A stretch of 64,000 bases of DNA from Bacillota bacterium (GCA_023401925.1 JAEXDA010000049.1:186001-250000), one strand, 5' to 3'. Positions 43,801 to 51,818 are shown, counted from the first letter of the stretch. The notes: generated from the letters alone by a model not told the origin. Translations and numbers: made by a program.

Positions 43801-44317
43801 TACCGCTGAGCGCTTTGAATTGTTCCGCCCCGGGATCTGAATTGGAATCCCCATTTCCCTCCCCGCTCCCGGCGGTCATCCCCTTTTTTTGGATTACTTG
43901 TTTTTCCTCAGGCTTACTCTCCTTTTCTTCCCCTTTTGGCACATCGGTTTCATCAAGCTCAAAGCCTTTATCCTTTGACAGCCCTAAATCGCCCGATGGC
44001 TCAATCTGCCCGGCCGCTTCCGGCACCGAACCTTCCGAAGCGCTTCCCGGCGAAGCCTCTATTTCCGAAACCGGCGCCCCTTGGACCGGACCCCCGTTGG
44101 CAACCGAATGTTCCTCAGGATTCTCGGCCGGAGCCTTTTCCGGAGCCACCACCGTCTTTGACTCCACCTCTTCTTCCGGAGGAGTGTCCGACAGTTTCTG
44201 CTCTTTCTGGAATTGGGCATAAGCCGGTAAGTAGCCGCGGCCTTTCTTTTTCGATTGGATCAATGCATTAACCGATACATAGGTCGTATCCTTGGTTTGG
44301 TCTTTGGCATAATTCAT
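40823..44317 (-). CDS. eCIS effector 2: DUF4157 protein with C-terminal nuclease-like domain
   Basis: This protein is 1164 residues from ATG 44317 (after GGGAAG); an upstream ATG adds 16 residues. It has the cargo signal (YAKDQTKD, VSVNALIQSKK), a proline/glutamate-rich linker to ~170, and then DUF4157 (FTSGQDIYFNQGEYNPD, HELTH, EREAD). A long helical, hydrophobic middle (~330-800) could form or cross membranes. The C-terminus holds FVKMHLIPECLGGYATDSNL with a later N, like HNH/DNA-RNA non-specific nucleases. The last 45 residues resemble a helix-hairpin-helix DNA-binding motif (AELIIEERIENGIFKKVDDI). A SUKH-like gene follows. Confidence 0.82.
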   Translation of the reverse strand: MNYAKDQTKDTTYVSVNALIQSKKKGRGYLPAYAQFQKEQKLSDTPPEEEVESKTVVAPEKAPAENPEEHSVANGGPVQGAPVSEIEASPGSASEGSVPEAAGQIEPSGDLGLSKDKGFELDETDVPKGEEKESKPEEKQVIQKKGMTAGSGEGNGDSNSDPGAEQFKALSGNGEPLPGRVQAKMEPALGMDLQNVRIHRDGQAGVISEDLGARAFTSGQDIYFNQGEYNPDTTTGDHLIAHELTHVKQQQTIPGLQYQLQVPAERDHYEREADATADKAVNDPRQPETKVNVSSGLNLKGGDSVQLAAKPESKAETPKEKDSNWILEKIGALVRNLPGYDLLALVIGRDPLSGQAVKGDAVAVVKAVMGFIPGGALLFENLEKARIISKAIAWFKEEFQKMNLSFVAIKNMFTQAWQGIFGAPSAQKPKDEGFWGGLVKGAKRVVNAAGNAVKALLSPEETFNKIKSIFLAPITRIKNFVSKAGPKLMDFIFEGAMTLAGSAGKKIMGILNKGKGVLQKIISDPIGFLTNLIDAVRGGLGNFVAHIGTHLQKGLGDWILGTLGNAGIILPEKLNLTGIFNLMAQILGVTWRAIRAQVVKGLGPTAEKVMAQVEKGIAFVGDFITKGPIALMDMAEEFLGELRALFFDTFITWLRNTVIGKAVEKLISMFNPVGAIIQAIITIYNMIQFFIERAKQIAAFVNSVFNSIAEIAGGNLAKAVAAVENSLAKALPVAIGFLANLVGIGGIAAKIKEIIQKIRGPIDKVVGKVVGFIVGKAKELIGKVKETGKTVVEGVKEKVSSFTEWWKVRKGFTSIDGEKHALFFEGEGKNATLIVQSKPIAIAEFLKKARDRKNPKDIKYVDNAEKIFSRIKILQEELPDKIIGKRLNNDVSNKEKQEEGFSELKQLLLDLAETLSYIQINDENKEFPPVIYPPFVNNVKAAEETKVAFLNKINGFAKGSTAGAHSGKLLGWDKIEEYELTNGRGGTFVKMHLIPECLGGYATDSNLTPGEAKLNSTLRDHVEQPAKEAIGGKQDLIWYEVHLTYNKDEEYQDFISSIKVQWGYYVTNKGGKWEKDTKVQKEVNQSVSPPVFKVETININQETDSKKVRNALKISRTKAELIIEERIENGIFKKVDDIFDRVEGLSSEQRNSINNSYVKRYFYF

Positions 44318-44369
44318 GGACTTCCCTCTTCCCTCAAAAATCAAAATAATCTTAAAATCGGTCAAATAA

Positions 44370-44394
44370 AAAGAGCGACCTATTTTCGCTCTTT
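44370..44394. terminator. intrinsic terminator before effector 2
   Basis: An AAGAGCGA/TCGCTCTT stem with T-rich flanks lies on the minus strand after the 122-residue orphan gene and before effector 2. A nearly identical stem lies before effector 1 at 46824. The leader sequences after both (GAGGGAAGAGGGAAGTCC) are also alike, so terminator, leader and cargo signal were duplicated as one unit. Confidence 0.75.
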
Positions 44395-44469
44395 AAAAAA
44401 ACACCGGTATTCATTTCAATTTCAAACCCGCTAAGTTACTAAATCCCTTCATCCACCCATGGATCCCCA

Positions 44470-44838
44470 TTACCTATCCAATATTTCCTTCAACTCATTT
44501 TTAACATTATCCAGCGACTGATTGGCCTTGACTCTTTCTTCAAAGTCATCTCTCCAAACAAAGAAATCGGTCAACCCGCCATGGGGCGGATACATACTAT
44601 GATAACTCGCCTTGACTTCACCAAACACTTTATCAAAATCCACAGTTATATTACTTAAAACTTCTTCAATTATTAAAATGTTTCTTTGCAATTCCTTTTT
44701 GGCGTAGTCGACTTCCGCACCGCCCTCGGTTTCTAAAAGACGTAACAACTCCCTAAACAAGTCCTTTATTCTGGATATCCGTTCCTTAATTTCTCTGCCC
44801 ACTCCGGATTGACAAGGTTTCTCAACCAGTTTCTCCAC
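44470..44838 (-). CDS. possible orphan immunity protein
   Basis: This 122-residue, mainly helical protein (ISRIKDLFRELLRLLETEGG) has a conserved-looking YHSMYPPHGGLTDFFVWRDD patch. It is one of three small genes in a row downstream of effector 1 and ends the array before a terminator. Small genes in that position are usually immunity genes. The family is not identified. Confidence 0.5.
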   Translation of the reverse strand: MEKLVEKPCQSGVGREIKERISRIKDLFRELLRLLETEGGAEVDYAKKELQRNILIIEEVLSNITVDFDKVFGEVKASYHSMYPPHGGLTDFFVWRDDFEERVKANQSLDNVKNELKEILDR

Positions 44839-44847
44839 CCGTCCTTC

Positions 44848-45075
44848 CTATTCAAACTGGATTACAAAGTTTGAATTTTTAGTTTCGTCAATAACATCCC
44901 GAATAATCTTGGCTTTTGTATCCTCATCGATTTCAATACGCTGATAGGGCGGTTCCCAATGCTTTATTGTATCCGCATAAGCCAGGAAACCGTTTACCAG
45001 CATTTCACCCTGAATCTTTACGGTCTTATTATCAATTTCAACCGTTATATAAGATGAAGTTCCCTTAATTTTCAT
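44848..45075 (-). CDS. Imm74-like immunity protein
   Basis: In this 75-residue protein the pattern SYITVEIDNKTVKIQGEMLV, then LAYADTIKHWEPPY, then a helix and SNFVIQFE, matches what I remember of the Imm74 family of polymorphic-toxin immunity proteins. It sits second in the array after effector 1. It may guard against a related toxin of other strains rather than the adjacent effector. Confidence 0.55.
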   Translation of the reverse strand: MKIKGTSSYITVEIDNKTVKIQGEMLVNGFLAYADTIKHWEPPYQRIEIDEDTKAKIIRDVIDETKNSNFVIQFE

Positions 45076-45096
45076 GATAACATCTTCACCATTTCT

Positions 45097-45522
45097 TTAT
45101 GATTGATATCTTATCGTGATCATACTGGATCCGGAACGCGGGTCATAGTTGGATGATATCTTACCCCACGAGTATTGATAAGGCGGTTTGCCGATATTAT
45201 CCTCCAACCATTGATCATGAGCCTTCTTTCGGTTTTGTTCATTATCCTCAGACCAATCATCCCATACAGGTATATTCCCATCACTTACCATACTCATTTG
45301 AATAAAATCAATCCTATTTTGGGGGTTGAAAAATAAGGACACTGAAAAATTATGATTACCGATCCATTGGGGCTTTAAAAAGTAATTAGAAAATGTATGT
45401 ACCTGTTCATTTAAAACTTCCGCATGAAATTTAGAATTTAAAAATTCATCTTTCGTCAATCCGCTATGGATTAAAAAGATATTATTGCCGAACAAAATAT
45501 CACCATTTCCAATATCAATCAT
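45097..45522 (-). CDS. probable immunity protein for effector 1
   Basis: This 141-residue protein starts 19 bp after effector 1 stops. Features are WDDWSEDNEQNRKKAHDQW followed by PPYQYSWGKISSNYDPRSG and MITIRY. No signal peptide or membrane helix. Close spacing directly behind the toxin is the best argument for its role. The family is not recognised. Confidence 0.58.
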   Translation of the reverse strand: MIDIGNGDILFGNNIFLIHSGLTKDEFLNSKFHAEVLNEQVHTFSNYFLKPQWIGNHNFSVSLFFNPQNRIDFIQMSMVSDGNIPVWDDWSEDNEQNRKKAHDQWLEDNIGKPPYQYSWGKISSNYDPRSGSSMITIRYQS

Positions 45523-45541
45523 TGCTTTCCCCTCTCTCTAA

Positions 45542-46771
45542 TTACCTATTTATCATAATAATTGACTTAATTGGCATTAACACCTTCTCATAATTGGGAA
45601 TAAAATATTGATCCAATCCACCCGGGCCATATTGCAAATTAGCCAATGCTTTTGAGCTTCCAACAACAATATCTTGAGTTACTTCATATTGAGTCATTCC
45701 CTGCCTAAAAAGAAGATGGCTACCTTTTCCGACTTGAAGACCTTGGTAAAGTTTCGTTGCATCATTGCCTACCGATTGCATCACTTCCTCGGTTGTATAA
45801 AAATTACTTGGGCCTGGCATACCACCCCATACCTTAGTCCCTTTTCTAATTATCACATTTTTCCAATTGTCAATTCCAGGATAATCTACATTCCCTTGCC
45901 AGCTTCGTGCCATTGCTGCGGCATCAACATTTTCAACAATTCCCTTTTTACCTTTATTAACCCACTCGGTTAACTTCTCATATCCTATTTTCTCACCAAA
46001 TTTGGTTTTCGCCAAGGCCCCCATGGCTCGTCCAATACCCCAGGCTGCAACCAACATCACCACCAGTTCCAGCACGCCGAGTAAAAATTCTTTCATCCCC
46101 TCGGCGCATAAGTCGGCGCTGTTTTCTAATTTCTTTCGATTACCGCCGGCTTCCCAAACATTGATTACATATTTTCCGAAAGCAACTCCAATCTTCCCAA
46201 GGAGTGAGGCGCCGCTGGTTATCAGTAGGCCCAATCCGATCCATTTTAATAAGAATAACCCGATTTCAAAACCGATCTTGGCTCCTAAGGCGGCTCCGGG
46301 AACTGCCCCAGCCCCACCCGCAAAGAAACCGGCGAGGGCGCCGATCAAAGCTCCGAGTCCGGCGGCGATTGCCAGTAATAACCCCACGGCAATCATGCCC
46401 AGCGAAAAGTTAATCAGTGCCGATTTAATGGCCTCCAAGGCGCTATCACTGAGTTTAGAGGGTAACAATTTCCCCACAAACTGATTGGCATAATTAAAAT
46501 CATCCAGCTTTTGCTGGAAAAAGCCGATGGTATTTACAATTTTCCCTCCACCAGGTATGGGACCATCCTTTATTTTTTGAACAACGCTGTTTTCTTTGCC
46601 GGAGGCCTGCCCTTTGACCTTAGTTTCCGAAGTATCCCCTTTTTTCTCCCGCTCTTTCTCAAACTGGGTATTATAGGGCGGCACGCGGTCAGAGGTTTGC
46701 TTTTTGGATTGGATTAATGTGTTAACCGAGACATGGACCGGATCTTTGGTTTGGTCTTTGGCATAATTCAT
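45542..46771 (-). CDS. eCIS effector 1: membrane-segment protein with toxin-like C-terminus
   Basis: This is a 409-residue protein. Residues 1-25 carry the cargo signal (YAKDQTKD, VSVNTLIQSKK). No DUF4157. Residues ~105-250 hold several long hydrophobic glycine/alanine segments (GMIAVGLLLAIAAGLGALI and others). The last ~120 residues (WKNVIIRKGTKVWGGMPG, then YGPGGLDQYFIPN) weakly recall TNT/NADase or ADP-ribosyl-type toxin tips, where a GGxxQY element lines the active site. This assignment is tentative. Three small putative immunity genes follow. Confidence 0.65.
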   Translation of the reverse strand: MNYAKDQTKDPVHVSVNTLIQSKKQTSDRVPPYNTQFEKEREKKGDTSETKVKGQASGKENSVVQKIKDGPIPGGGKIVNTIGFFQQKLDDFNYANQFVGKLLPSKLSDSALEAIKSALINFSLGMIAVGLLLAIAAGLGALIGALAGFFAGGAGAVPGAALGAKIGFEIGLFLLKWIGLGLLITSGASLLGKIGVAFGKYVINVWEAGGNRKKLENSADLCAEGMKEFLLGVLELVVMLVAAWGIGRAMGALAKTKFGEKIGYEKLTEWVNKGKKGIVENVDAAAMARSWQGNVDYPGIDNWKNVIIRKGTKVWGGMPGPSNFYTTEEVMQSVGNDATKLYQGLQVGKGSHLLFRQGMTQYEVTQDIVVGSSKALANLQYGPGGLDQYFIPNYEKVLMPIKSIIMINR

Positions 46772-46823
46772 GGACTTCCCTCTTCCCTCAAAAAATCAAA
46801 ATATCATTCAAATTGGGAAAACA

Positions 46824-46852
46824 AAAAAGAGCGACGCATATTCGCTCTTTTT
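46824..46852. terminator. intrinsic terminator before effector 1
   Basis: An 11-bp stem (AAAAAGAGCGA / TCGCTCTTTTT) separates the PAAR-like gene and its repeat array from effector 1. It is the twin of the terminator at 44370. On the minus strand the stem runs into CTTTTTTG. Confidence 0.8.
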
Positions 46853-46867
46853 GACAATTTTATTTTA

Positions 46868-47123
46868 ATTCTTCGGAGAATGATTTTCATTCTCTCGAGT
46901 ATATTCGATACTCTCCGGAGAGTGATTGTTATTCTTCGGAGAATGGTTTTCATTCTCCCGAGTATATCCGATACTCTCCGGAGAGTGATTGTTATTCTCC
47001 GGAGAATGGTTTTCATTCTCTCGAGTATATCCGATACTCTCCGGAGAGTGATTGTTATTCTCCGGAGAATGGTTTTCATTCTCCCGAGTATATCCGAAAC
47101 CCTCCAGAGAATGATTCTCATCC
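46868..47123. repeat. 63-bp tandem repeat array, about four units
   Basis: Units are 63 bp with few differences. Each holds two perfect palindromes (ATTCTCCGGAGAAT and ACTCTCCGGAGAGT). On the minus strand an 8-bp hairpin GGAGAATG-AAAAC-CATTCTCC is also possible. The array begins at the stop of the PAAR-like gene and ends before the effector 1 terminator. Because 63 is a multiple of 3, several frames on both strands stay open. I do not consider those frames genes. It may be a binding array for a dimeric regulator or a structured 3' UTR. Confidence 0.85.
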
Positions 47124-47516
47124 TCCAACCATAACCGTCCCGACAGCGACCACTTTCCCAATGGGAAGATCCGAAGGGTCATTGCAGGTCATTGCCATAT
47201 CACCGTTCCGGGCCCCCATCTTCCCGTTAATTTTTACCGTGGCGCTGCCCATTTTAATGGTGGCCTTGTTGGACGGCGCCTTTTGGAAGGGTCCGCCCTG
47301 GGGAATATGGGGCGGCAGATTAGAAGCTGTAGAACCCACTGTAGCCGCAGGCATTCCCATGATTTTTACATTTGAACTGAGACCGCCGTTAATAGTCCCG
47401 GTAAAGGGGTTCGGCAGTGGGGTTGGAATCGGAGAACCCGGCGGAGCCGGGATCATCACAATATGCGTATCCGTAGCGATGATTTGATCTCCTTGTTTAG
47501 CTGCTGGTAGTCCCAA
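47118..47516 (-). CDS. PAAR-like tip protein
   Basis: This 132-residue PAAR-like protein has the start MGLPAAKQGDQIIATDTHIVMIPAPPGSP, PNPFTGTINGGLSSNVKIMGMPAATVGS, and a KMGSATVKINGKMGARNGD repeat of the same beta unit. It caps the spike and sharpens it (Pvc10 role). It lies next to cargo genes, as expected. The gene is followed at once by the tandem repeat array. Confidence 0.85.
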   Translation of the reverse strand: MGLPAAKQGDQIIATDTHIVMIPAPPGSPIPTPLPNPFTGTINGGLSSNVKIMGMPAATVGSTASNLPPHIPQGGPFQKAPSNKATIKMGSATVKINGKMGARNGDMAMTCNDPSDLPIGKVVAVGTVMVGG

Positions 47517-47532
47517 GTTTATTCCTCCTTAA

Positions 47533-49086
47533 TCAATCACTTCCATAGATATGGCTCCAGGTATCAGTGGTATATGTTTTCTGGCCCGCGACGGTCTGGT
47601 AGACAAACCAAAATACAACCCGGTCCCCTTCTTTCAATTGAGGATAACCAAACCGCGTCACAATTTTCTCCATGCTGTAAATATTGCCGATTTTATTCAT
47701 ACGCATCGATTTTTGCGTTATTTTATCCACGACCGTATAATATAAATCGACATAAGTCATATCGATTTTGCTGATAAACTGGATGGTCAAATCGCCATTC
47801 TCTTCAATAACCTTGTAGCGATAATCGGCCGGCTCGTATGTTTCTTTGATCCCATACTGACCGTTTTGATATACCAGATACAAAGTCATTTGAACATAGT
47901 CTTTACCCTCTTGGGTATAATATTTGGTTGTAATTTCCCCCGCTTTGGGCAACGTGCCGATAAGCACATCCGTAGATCTGGCCGGACACTTGTAGGGATA
48001 GGTTCCATTCACCAATTGACGGCACCAGAAATCGGAATTCAGTTCAATTCCATATTCCTGATTACAGTATTTGTATTTGGAACTTGAAGTCAAACGGCAT
48101 TGGCCATCCCAATTTAAGCGGTATAAATTGAAAGTCAACTCATCATTGGGCGCATCGATCAACTGGTCCGAGGTAAACAGCACCGGATCCCAATAGCTAT
48201 TGATCTCGGACTTCCTTGGCGTAAATGTGTAATTGTTCTGATCCGTCAAAATTTTAATATAGGTATAGGCGGGTGTTTTAATCGGGATTATTTTGTATTG
48301 CCAATAACACAAATGGATACCGAAATTGAGGCAAAATTGTTTATCGTCCAGATATTGAAGGCCGCCCGCCCGTTGGATTACTTGATACTTCGCAGGCACA
48401 TCCGGGCCCACAAAGACTTCCAAAATCGCTAAAGGAATCCGCCGGATAAAGGAAGCGTCCGCACAATAACAGGTGGTTGATTCGCCGTTATATTCGATGG
48501 TATATAGACCATCGCCCAGTCTCGCGAGGTCCAAACGATAGGTTTTTTTATAGTTATCGACCGTAAAGTCAAAGCGGGTTGCGGCCACCGGGTTGTTCCG
48601 GCAATCAAAGACTTTAGGTTGCGCAACATTATCTCCGGCGGTTTTGGCGATGGTTCCTGAAAACAATTTAGGATGCAACTTGACCCGTTCATTTTCTTTA
48701 ACGCCGCAGTTATCCAACAGCAATCGGGTCCTCCGGGCATTTTCATTTAGATTATTGAAATAATAAACAAAATCCCCGGGCGTATCATACGGTAAATCAG
48801 CATGATCAAAAAAGGTTTTATCGGTAGTAAAAATTACAAAAGACAACTTTTCCCCATCGGCAAATGGGTTTGCCAATTCCAGCAAGCCTGTATCGGTATG
48901 TTGAATATACGGGGCGACAACTACGAATCCTCTGGTTTGCGGCTTAAAATAAAGGCCGTAACTGCTAAGGGTTTTACGGCATTCATCGGTGGGATCGGTT
49001 TGAAAATACCCCGCCGTCATGTCGGTTAAATGTTTATGCCCTAGTTGCAAACTAAAAAGTTCTTTTAAATATTCCTGTTTCATCAT
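47533..49086 (-). CDS. eCIS-associated protein with CBM56-like C-terminus
   Basis: This 517-residue protein is beta-rich, with no signal peptide. The N-terminal third (FVVVAPYIQHTDTGLLELANPF) is unfamiliar. The last ~90 residues (VDLYYTVVDKITQKSMRMNK, then EGDRVVFWFVYQTVAGQKTY and TWSHIYG) resemble carbohydrate-binding module family 56, which binds beta-1,3-glucan. Between DUF4255 and PAAR genes it may be a receptor-binding or structural part of the eCIS. If glucan binding is real, targets could be fungi, oomycetes or glucan-coated cells. Confidence 0.6.
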   Translation of the reverse strand: MMKQEYLKELFSLQLGHKHLTDMTAGYFQTDPTDECRKTLSSYGLYFKPQTRGFVVVAPYIQHTDTGLLELANPFADGEKLSFVIFTTDKTFFDHADLPYDTPGDFVYYFNNLNENARRTRLLLDNCGVKENERVKLHPKLFSGTIAKTAGDNVAQPKVFDCRNNPVAATRFDFTVDNYKKTYRLDLARLGDGLYTIEYNGESTTCYCADASFIRRIPLAILEVFVGPDVPAKYQVIQRAGGLQYLDDKQFCLNFGIHLCYWQYKIIPIKTPAYTYIKILTDQNNYTFTPRKSEINSYWDPVLFTSDQLIDAPNDELTFNLYRLNWDGQCRLTSSSKYKYCNQEYGIELNSDFWCRQLVNGTYPYKCPARSTDVLIGTLPKAGEITTKYYTQEGKDYVQMTLYLVYQNGQYGIKETYEPADYRYKVIEENGDLTIQFISKIDMTYVDLYYTVVDKITQKSMRMNKIGNIYSMEKIVTRFGYPQLKEGDRVVFWFVYQTVAGQKTYTTDTWSHIYGSD

Positions 49087-49109
49087 TCCTATCTCCCAGT
49101 TTCATATTG

Positions 49110-49703
49110 TTACTCCTGCGTTTCTTGCAGATCGGAAATGGCGGTGATCACCTTGATGTTAGGCGCTTCACTCATAACATCTTGTTCAAATACGACCAAC
49201 ATTCTTACCCGATAGACAATCGAAGGCAGATACCTTAAACCAATCATCGCCCAGATGTAATGCTGCTGCTCAAGGCCTAAAGTATTTAATTCGAAAATAA
49301 GCTTTGGCGCATTGATACTTGCCATACCGGCGGTATTGGCTTGATCAAACACCGGTTTGGACTGTAAACATTCCAGCACGTAAGCCAAGTGTTTCAAACT
49401 TTCGGAATAGTTGCCGAAATAAGCGGTGAACATAATTTGTAAATTGATCCATACCGGCGGACTAACGAACGAAGACCTGCTCTCCGCCACACTCTTGGGG
49501 ATTAACCCGGCGGATTTTAAGGTCCGTTCTTCCTCTATATTTAACAAGCTTAAGCCCACCGTGTCGTTGGGAATCGCTACTTGCCCGTTTTCATTCACAA
49601 AGGACGTCAACACAGCCCGGCTGGAGTTGGTCGTATCATTCAACTTTTTTCCAATAAAATCATTGACTTCGCTTCGGATTACTTCCATCACTTTTTCAAT
49701 CAT
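49110..49703 (-). CDS. DUF4255 protein, Pvc16-like tail cap
   Basis: This 197-residue DUF4255 family protein has a helix MIEKVMEVIRSEVNDFIGKKL, then VGLSLLNIEEERTLK, VNLQIMFTAYF-like strands (INLQIMFTAYFGNYSESLKHL), and LIFELNTLGLEQQHYIWAMIG. It terminates the tube of eCIS particles (Pvc16/Afp16) and is one of the best eCIS markers. Its stop abuts the tape-measure family gene. Confidence 0.88.
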   Translation of the reverse strand: MIEKVMEVIRSEVNDFIGKKLNDTTNSSRAVLTSFVNENGQVAIPNDTVGLSLLNIEEERTLKSAGLIPKSVAESRSSFVSPPVWINLQIMFTAYFGNYSESLKHLAYVLECLQSKPVFDQANTAGMASINAPKLIFELNTLGLEQQHYIWAMIGLRYLPSIVYRVRMLVVFEQDVMSEAPNIKVITAISDLQETQE

Positions 49704-51695
49704 CTACATTCTCCATTCCACCATTACTAATTCCGCCATCCAGGGCAGTTTCACCAAACCAATCCCCCACGGCAGGCGATCGACCAAAATATCATAAGCC
49801 TTTTCGGCGACCTTCAATACTTGATGCCCTTCACGGTTAAAAATCATTCCTTCCCGCTGTAAAAACATTTTTTGAAAATTGGCGACCGATAGGTTTTTGA
49901 GGGCGGTCCAGTTGTAAACCACCGCTTGCAAAAGTTTATCCCCTTCATTTCCTTCCCCTGGGGTTGGCGTTAAAAAGGGATTCACCGTTTCACGCGGTTC
50001 CATCCCGCACAGCAATTTAGGAAGGGCCATCTCACATTCTTGAAGTTTTCCCTCCGCACCGGCCAGATATTGAAGGAGAAAAGCCGCTCTTTCCCGTGCT
50101 TCTTCCGTAATAAACCGATCATTATTTTTGAGCAAACCCAAGGTCTCAAAAAAATTGCTCAAATAGGGCCAGAGCAAGATAAGGCCGGCATTGCCAATAA
50201 ACAATTCCTCCGAGGCGGAAAAGGCATTCCAAGGGGGAAGCTCCTTCCGGTACGCCGGAATCTCCTTAAGCCTGCGCAATGATTGGTCCAGTTCAATCAA
50301 ACTGTTTGCGGGCTCCCCTTCCGGCGCAAATTCTCTCCGGTCCAAAATTAAAGCCAGATCCGTCAGCAGTTTTTCAAGCTCTTTTTCAAACCCGGCTATT
50401 TTTGTTTTTAAAACCTTCTCCAAGGCCGGTTTTAGCACCAAGGGACAGTTCCTATCAGCCTCCCCAGCCACTGATTGCAGCTTTTGGCCTAAATGCCGGA
50501 CTGACTCCAGAACCCCAGCTATCTTTGGGCGAAGTAAACTTTCCTCTAACGTGGACGATTCCGTTAAGTCCTGGGTCTGCGCCACCACTCGATGAAATTT
50601 CCGGGCGAATTGGTGAATATTCTCCATTTGCCGCAGATAATACCCGCTTTCTTTTTCCTCTGCCATAACTAACCATAATAGCCGGTCTAGCCGGTTATTT
50701 AGCGCCGTATCGCTTTTTGGGGTGAGCGGGCCCACTCCGGTTTCCAAGTAAGTGTTCACGCTGTCCCGGGAACTCACTCCTTCATCTCTTTGCTTGAATA
50801 TCTCCCGGATATCTTTCACCAATAACTTTCTGCCTTTGATTGCGGTTCGGGAAGGGTTTCCCACAATATAACCGTAGAATGGGTCGAGGTCCATCCCGAA
50901 AGTCCCGGAAAGGCATTTTATTATCCCCTCCAATAATAATCTCCGGTTCAATGCCTGTCCTTGAAAGATTGCCGCCTGGGCAAGGACTGCGCTGAATATC
51001 TCCGATTTAAGCGTTGATGAATTCATTGACGCTGTCAAAGGGCAATCCGCCATTCGTTCTATCAATATTTGGGCCATTTCCAAAATCTCTTCATACGCAT
51101 GCGGCATAAAGAGGGCTAAAATTTTCTTTATCGACGGGTCACTGGAATAATAAACCAACCGTTTTCTGATTACTGAATTGTCCAGGATCCCATGAATGAA
51201 TTTTTTCAGCTTGGCCGGTTGCTGCCTAACGGTTTGTTCAATAAGGGTCGTGATCTCCCCCGTTGACCCTTTTTCAGCCCACCACGGCAATTGCCCTTCG
51301 CTGATAAAATACTCCAATATTTCAAACTCTCTGGCTTCTTTGGTGATAATCTGCGGGCTCTCGACAGAACCATCCCTTTCCCTTGTCCAAAACGGGACCT
51401 GACTCCCTGCATTCCCCATGATTTTCTCCAATTTTTCCGGAAAAAGGGCCCCAAATTTTTTCTTAAAATCCCGTTCAAAATTCTTCTTTGAAATGGCACC
51501 CAAATCGATTTCGAGTCGATCAATTCGAATGGTCCCATCATTGGAGGCGATTTCATCGCAATAGGCACCCAGTTCAGGTAGGATTTCCCGTTTAAAAAAA
51601 TCACCGGCTTTACTTTGCAATGCAAAAGAACCAACCGATGAATCCAACGTTAAATCTAAAATTTGCTTTTTTATGATATGGGTTTGATTTTTCAT
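49704..51695 (-). CDS. contractile injection system tape measure protein (Pvc14-like)
   Basis: This protein is about 663 residues from ATG 51695 (MKNQTHIIKKQIL). The ORF is open 11 codons further up but without a better ribosome site. The N-terminal block (LDLTLDSSVGSFALQSKAG, then DGTIRIDRLEIDLG) is the hallmark of the CIS tape-measure family. The long helical C-terminal part (VDRLPWGIGLVKLPWMAEL at the end) also fits. It sets particle length in eCIS, separately from the two phage-type tape measures in this window. Confidence 0.85.
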   Translation of the reverse strand: MKNQTHIIKKQILDLTLDSSVGSFALQSKAGDFFKREILPELGAYCDEIASNDGTIRIDRLEIDLGAISKKNFERDFKKKFGALFPEKLEKIMGNAGSQVPFWTRERDGSVESPQIITKEAREFEILEYFISEGQLPWWAEKGSTGEITTLIEQTVRQQPAKLKKFIHGILDNSVIRKRLVYYSSDPSIKKILALFMPHAYEEILEMAQILIERMADCPLTASMNSSTLKSEIFSAVLAQAAIFQGQALNRRLLLEGIIKCLSGTFGMDLDPFYGYIVGNPSRTAIKGRKLLVKDIREIFKQRDEGVSSRDSVNTYLETGVGPLTPKSDTALNNRLDRLLWLVMAEEKESGYYLRQMENIHQFARKFHRVVAQTQDLTESSTLEESLLRPKIAGVLESVRHLGQKLQSVAGEADRNCPLVLKPALEKVLKTKIAGFEKELEKLLTDLALILDRREFAPEGEPANSLIELDQSLRRLKEIPAYRKELPPWNAFSASEELFIGNAGLILLWPYLSNFFETLGLLKNNDRFITEEARERAAFLLQYLAGAEGKLQECEMALPKLLCGMEPRETVNPFLTPTPGEGNEGDKLLQAVVYNWTALKNLSVANFQKMFLQREGMIFNREGHQVLKVAEKAYDILVDRLPWGIGLVKLPWMAELVMVEWRM

Positions 51696-51750
51696 CCAAC
51701 AGATTCCTCTGTTTCTTCTTTGATTCACTCAACCATCTTAAAAATAGGCA

Positions 51751-51786
51751 AAAAATCCGGCGATACCGTTTAACGCGGTTCGCCGG
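51751..51786 (-). terminator. intrinsic terminator after the giant baseplate gene
   Basis: CCGGCGA/TCGCCGG with inner ACCG/CGGT on the minus strand is followed by TTTTTTG. It ends or attenuates transcription after the 2058-residue gene and before the CIS tape-measure gene. Confidence 0.78.
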
Positions 51787-51818
51787 TCTCTATTGTATCC
51801 GGCATGGTTGGCAACCGT

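Noticed and set aside
46868..47123. CRISPR array
   Set aside because: Units are contiguous near-identical 63-mers without variable spacers, and no cas genes are present.
46865..47182. Repetitive 105-residue ORF (and others on both strands) over the 63-bp repeats
   Set aside because: Open only because the repeat unit is a multiple of three; several frames are open at once, no ribosome site, and the start lies inside the PAAR-like gene.
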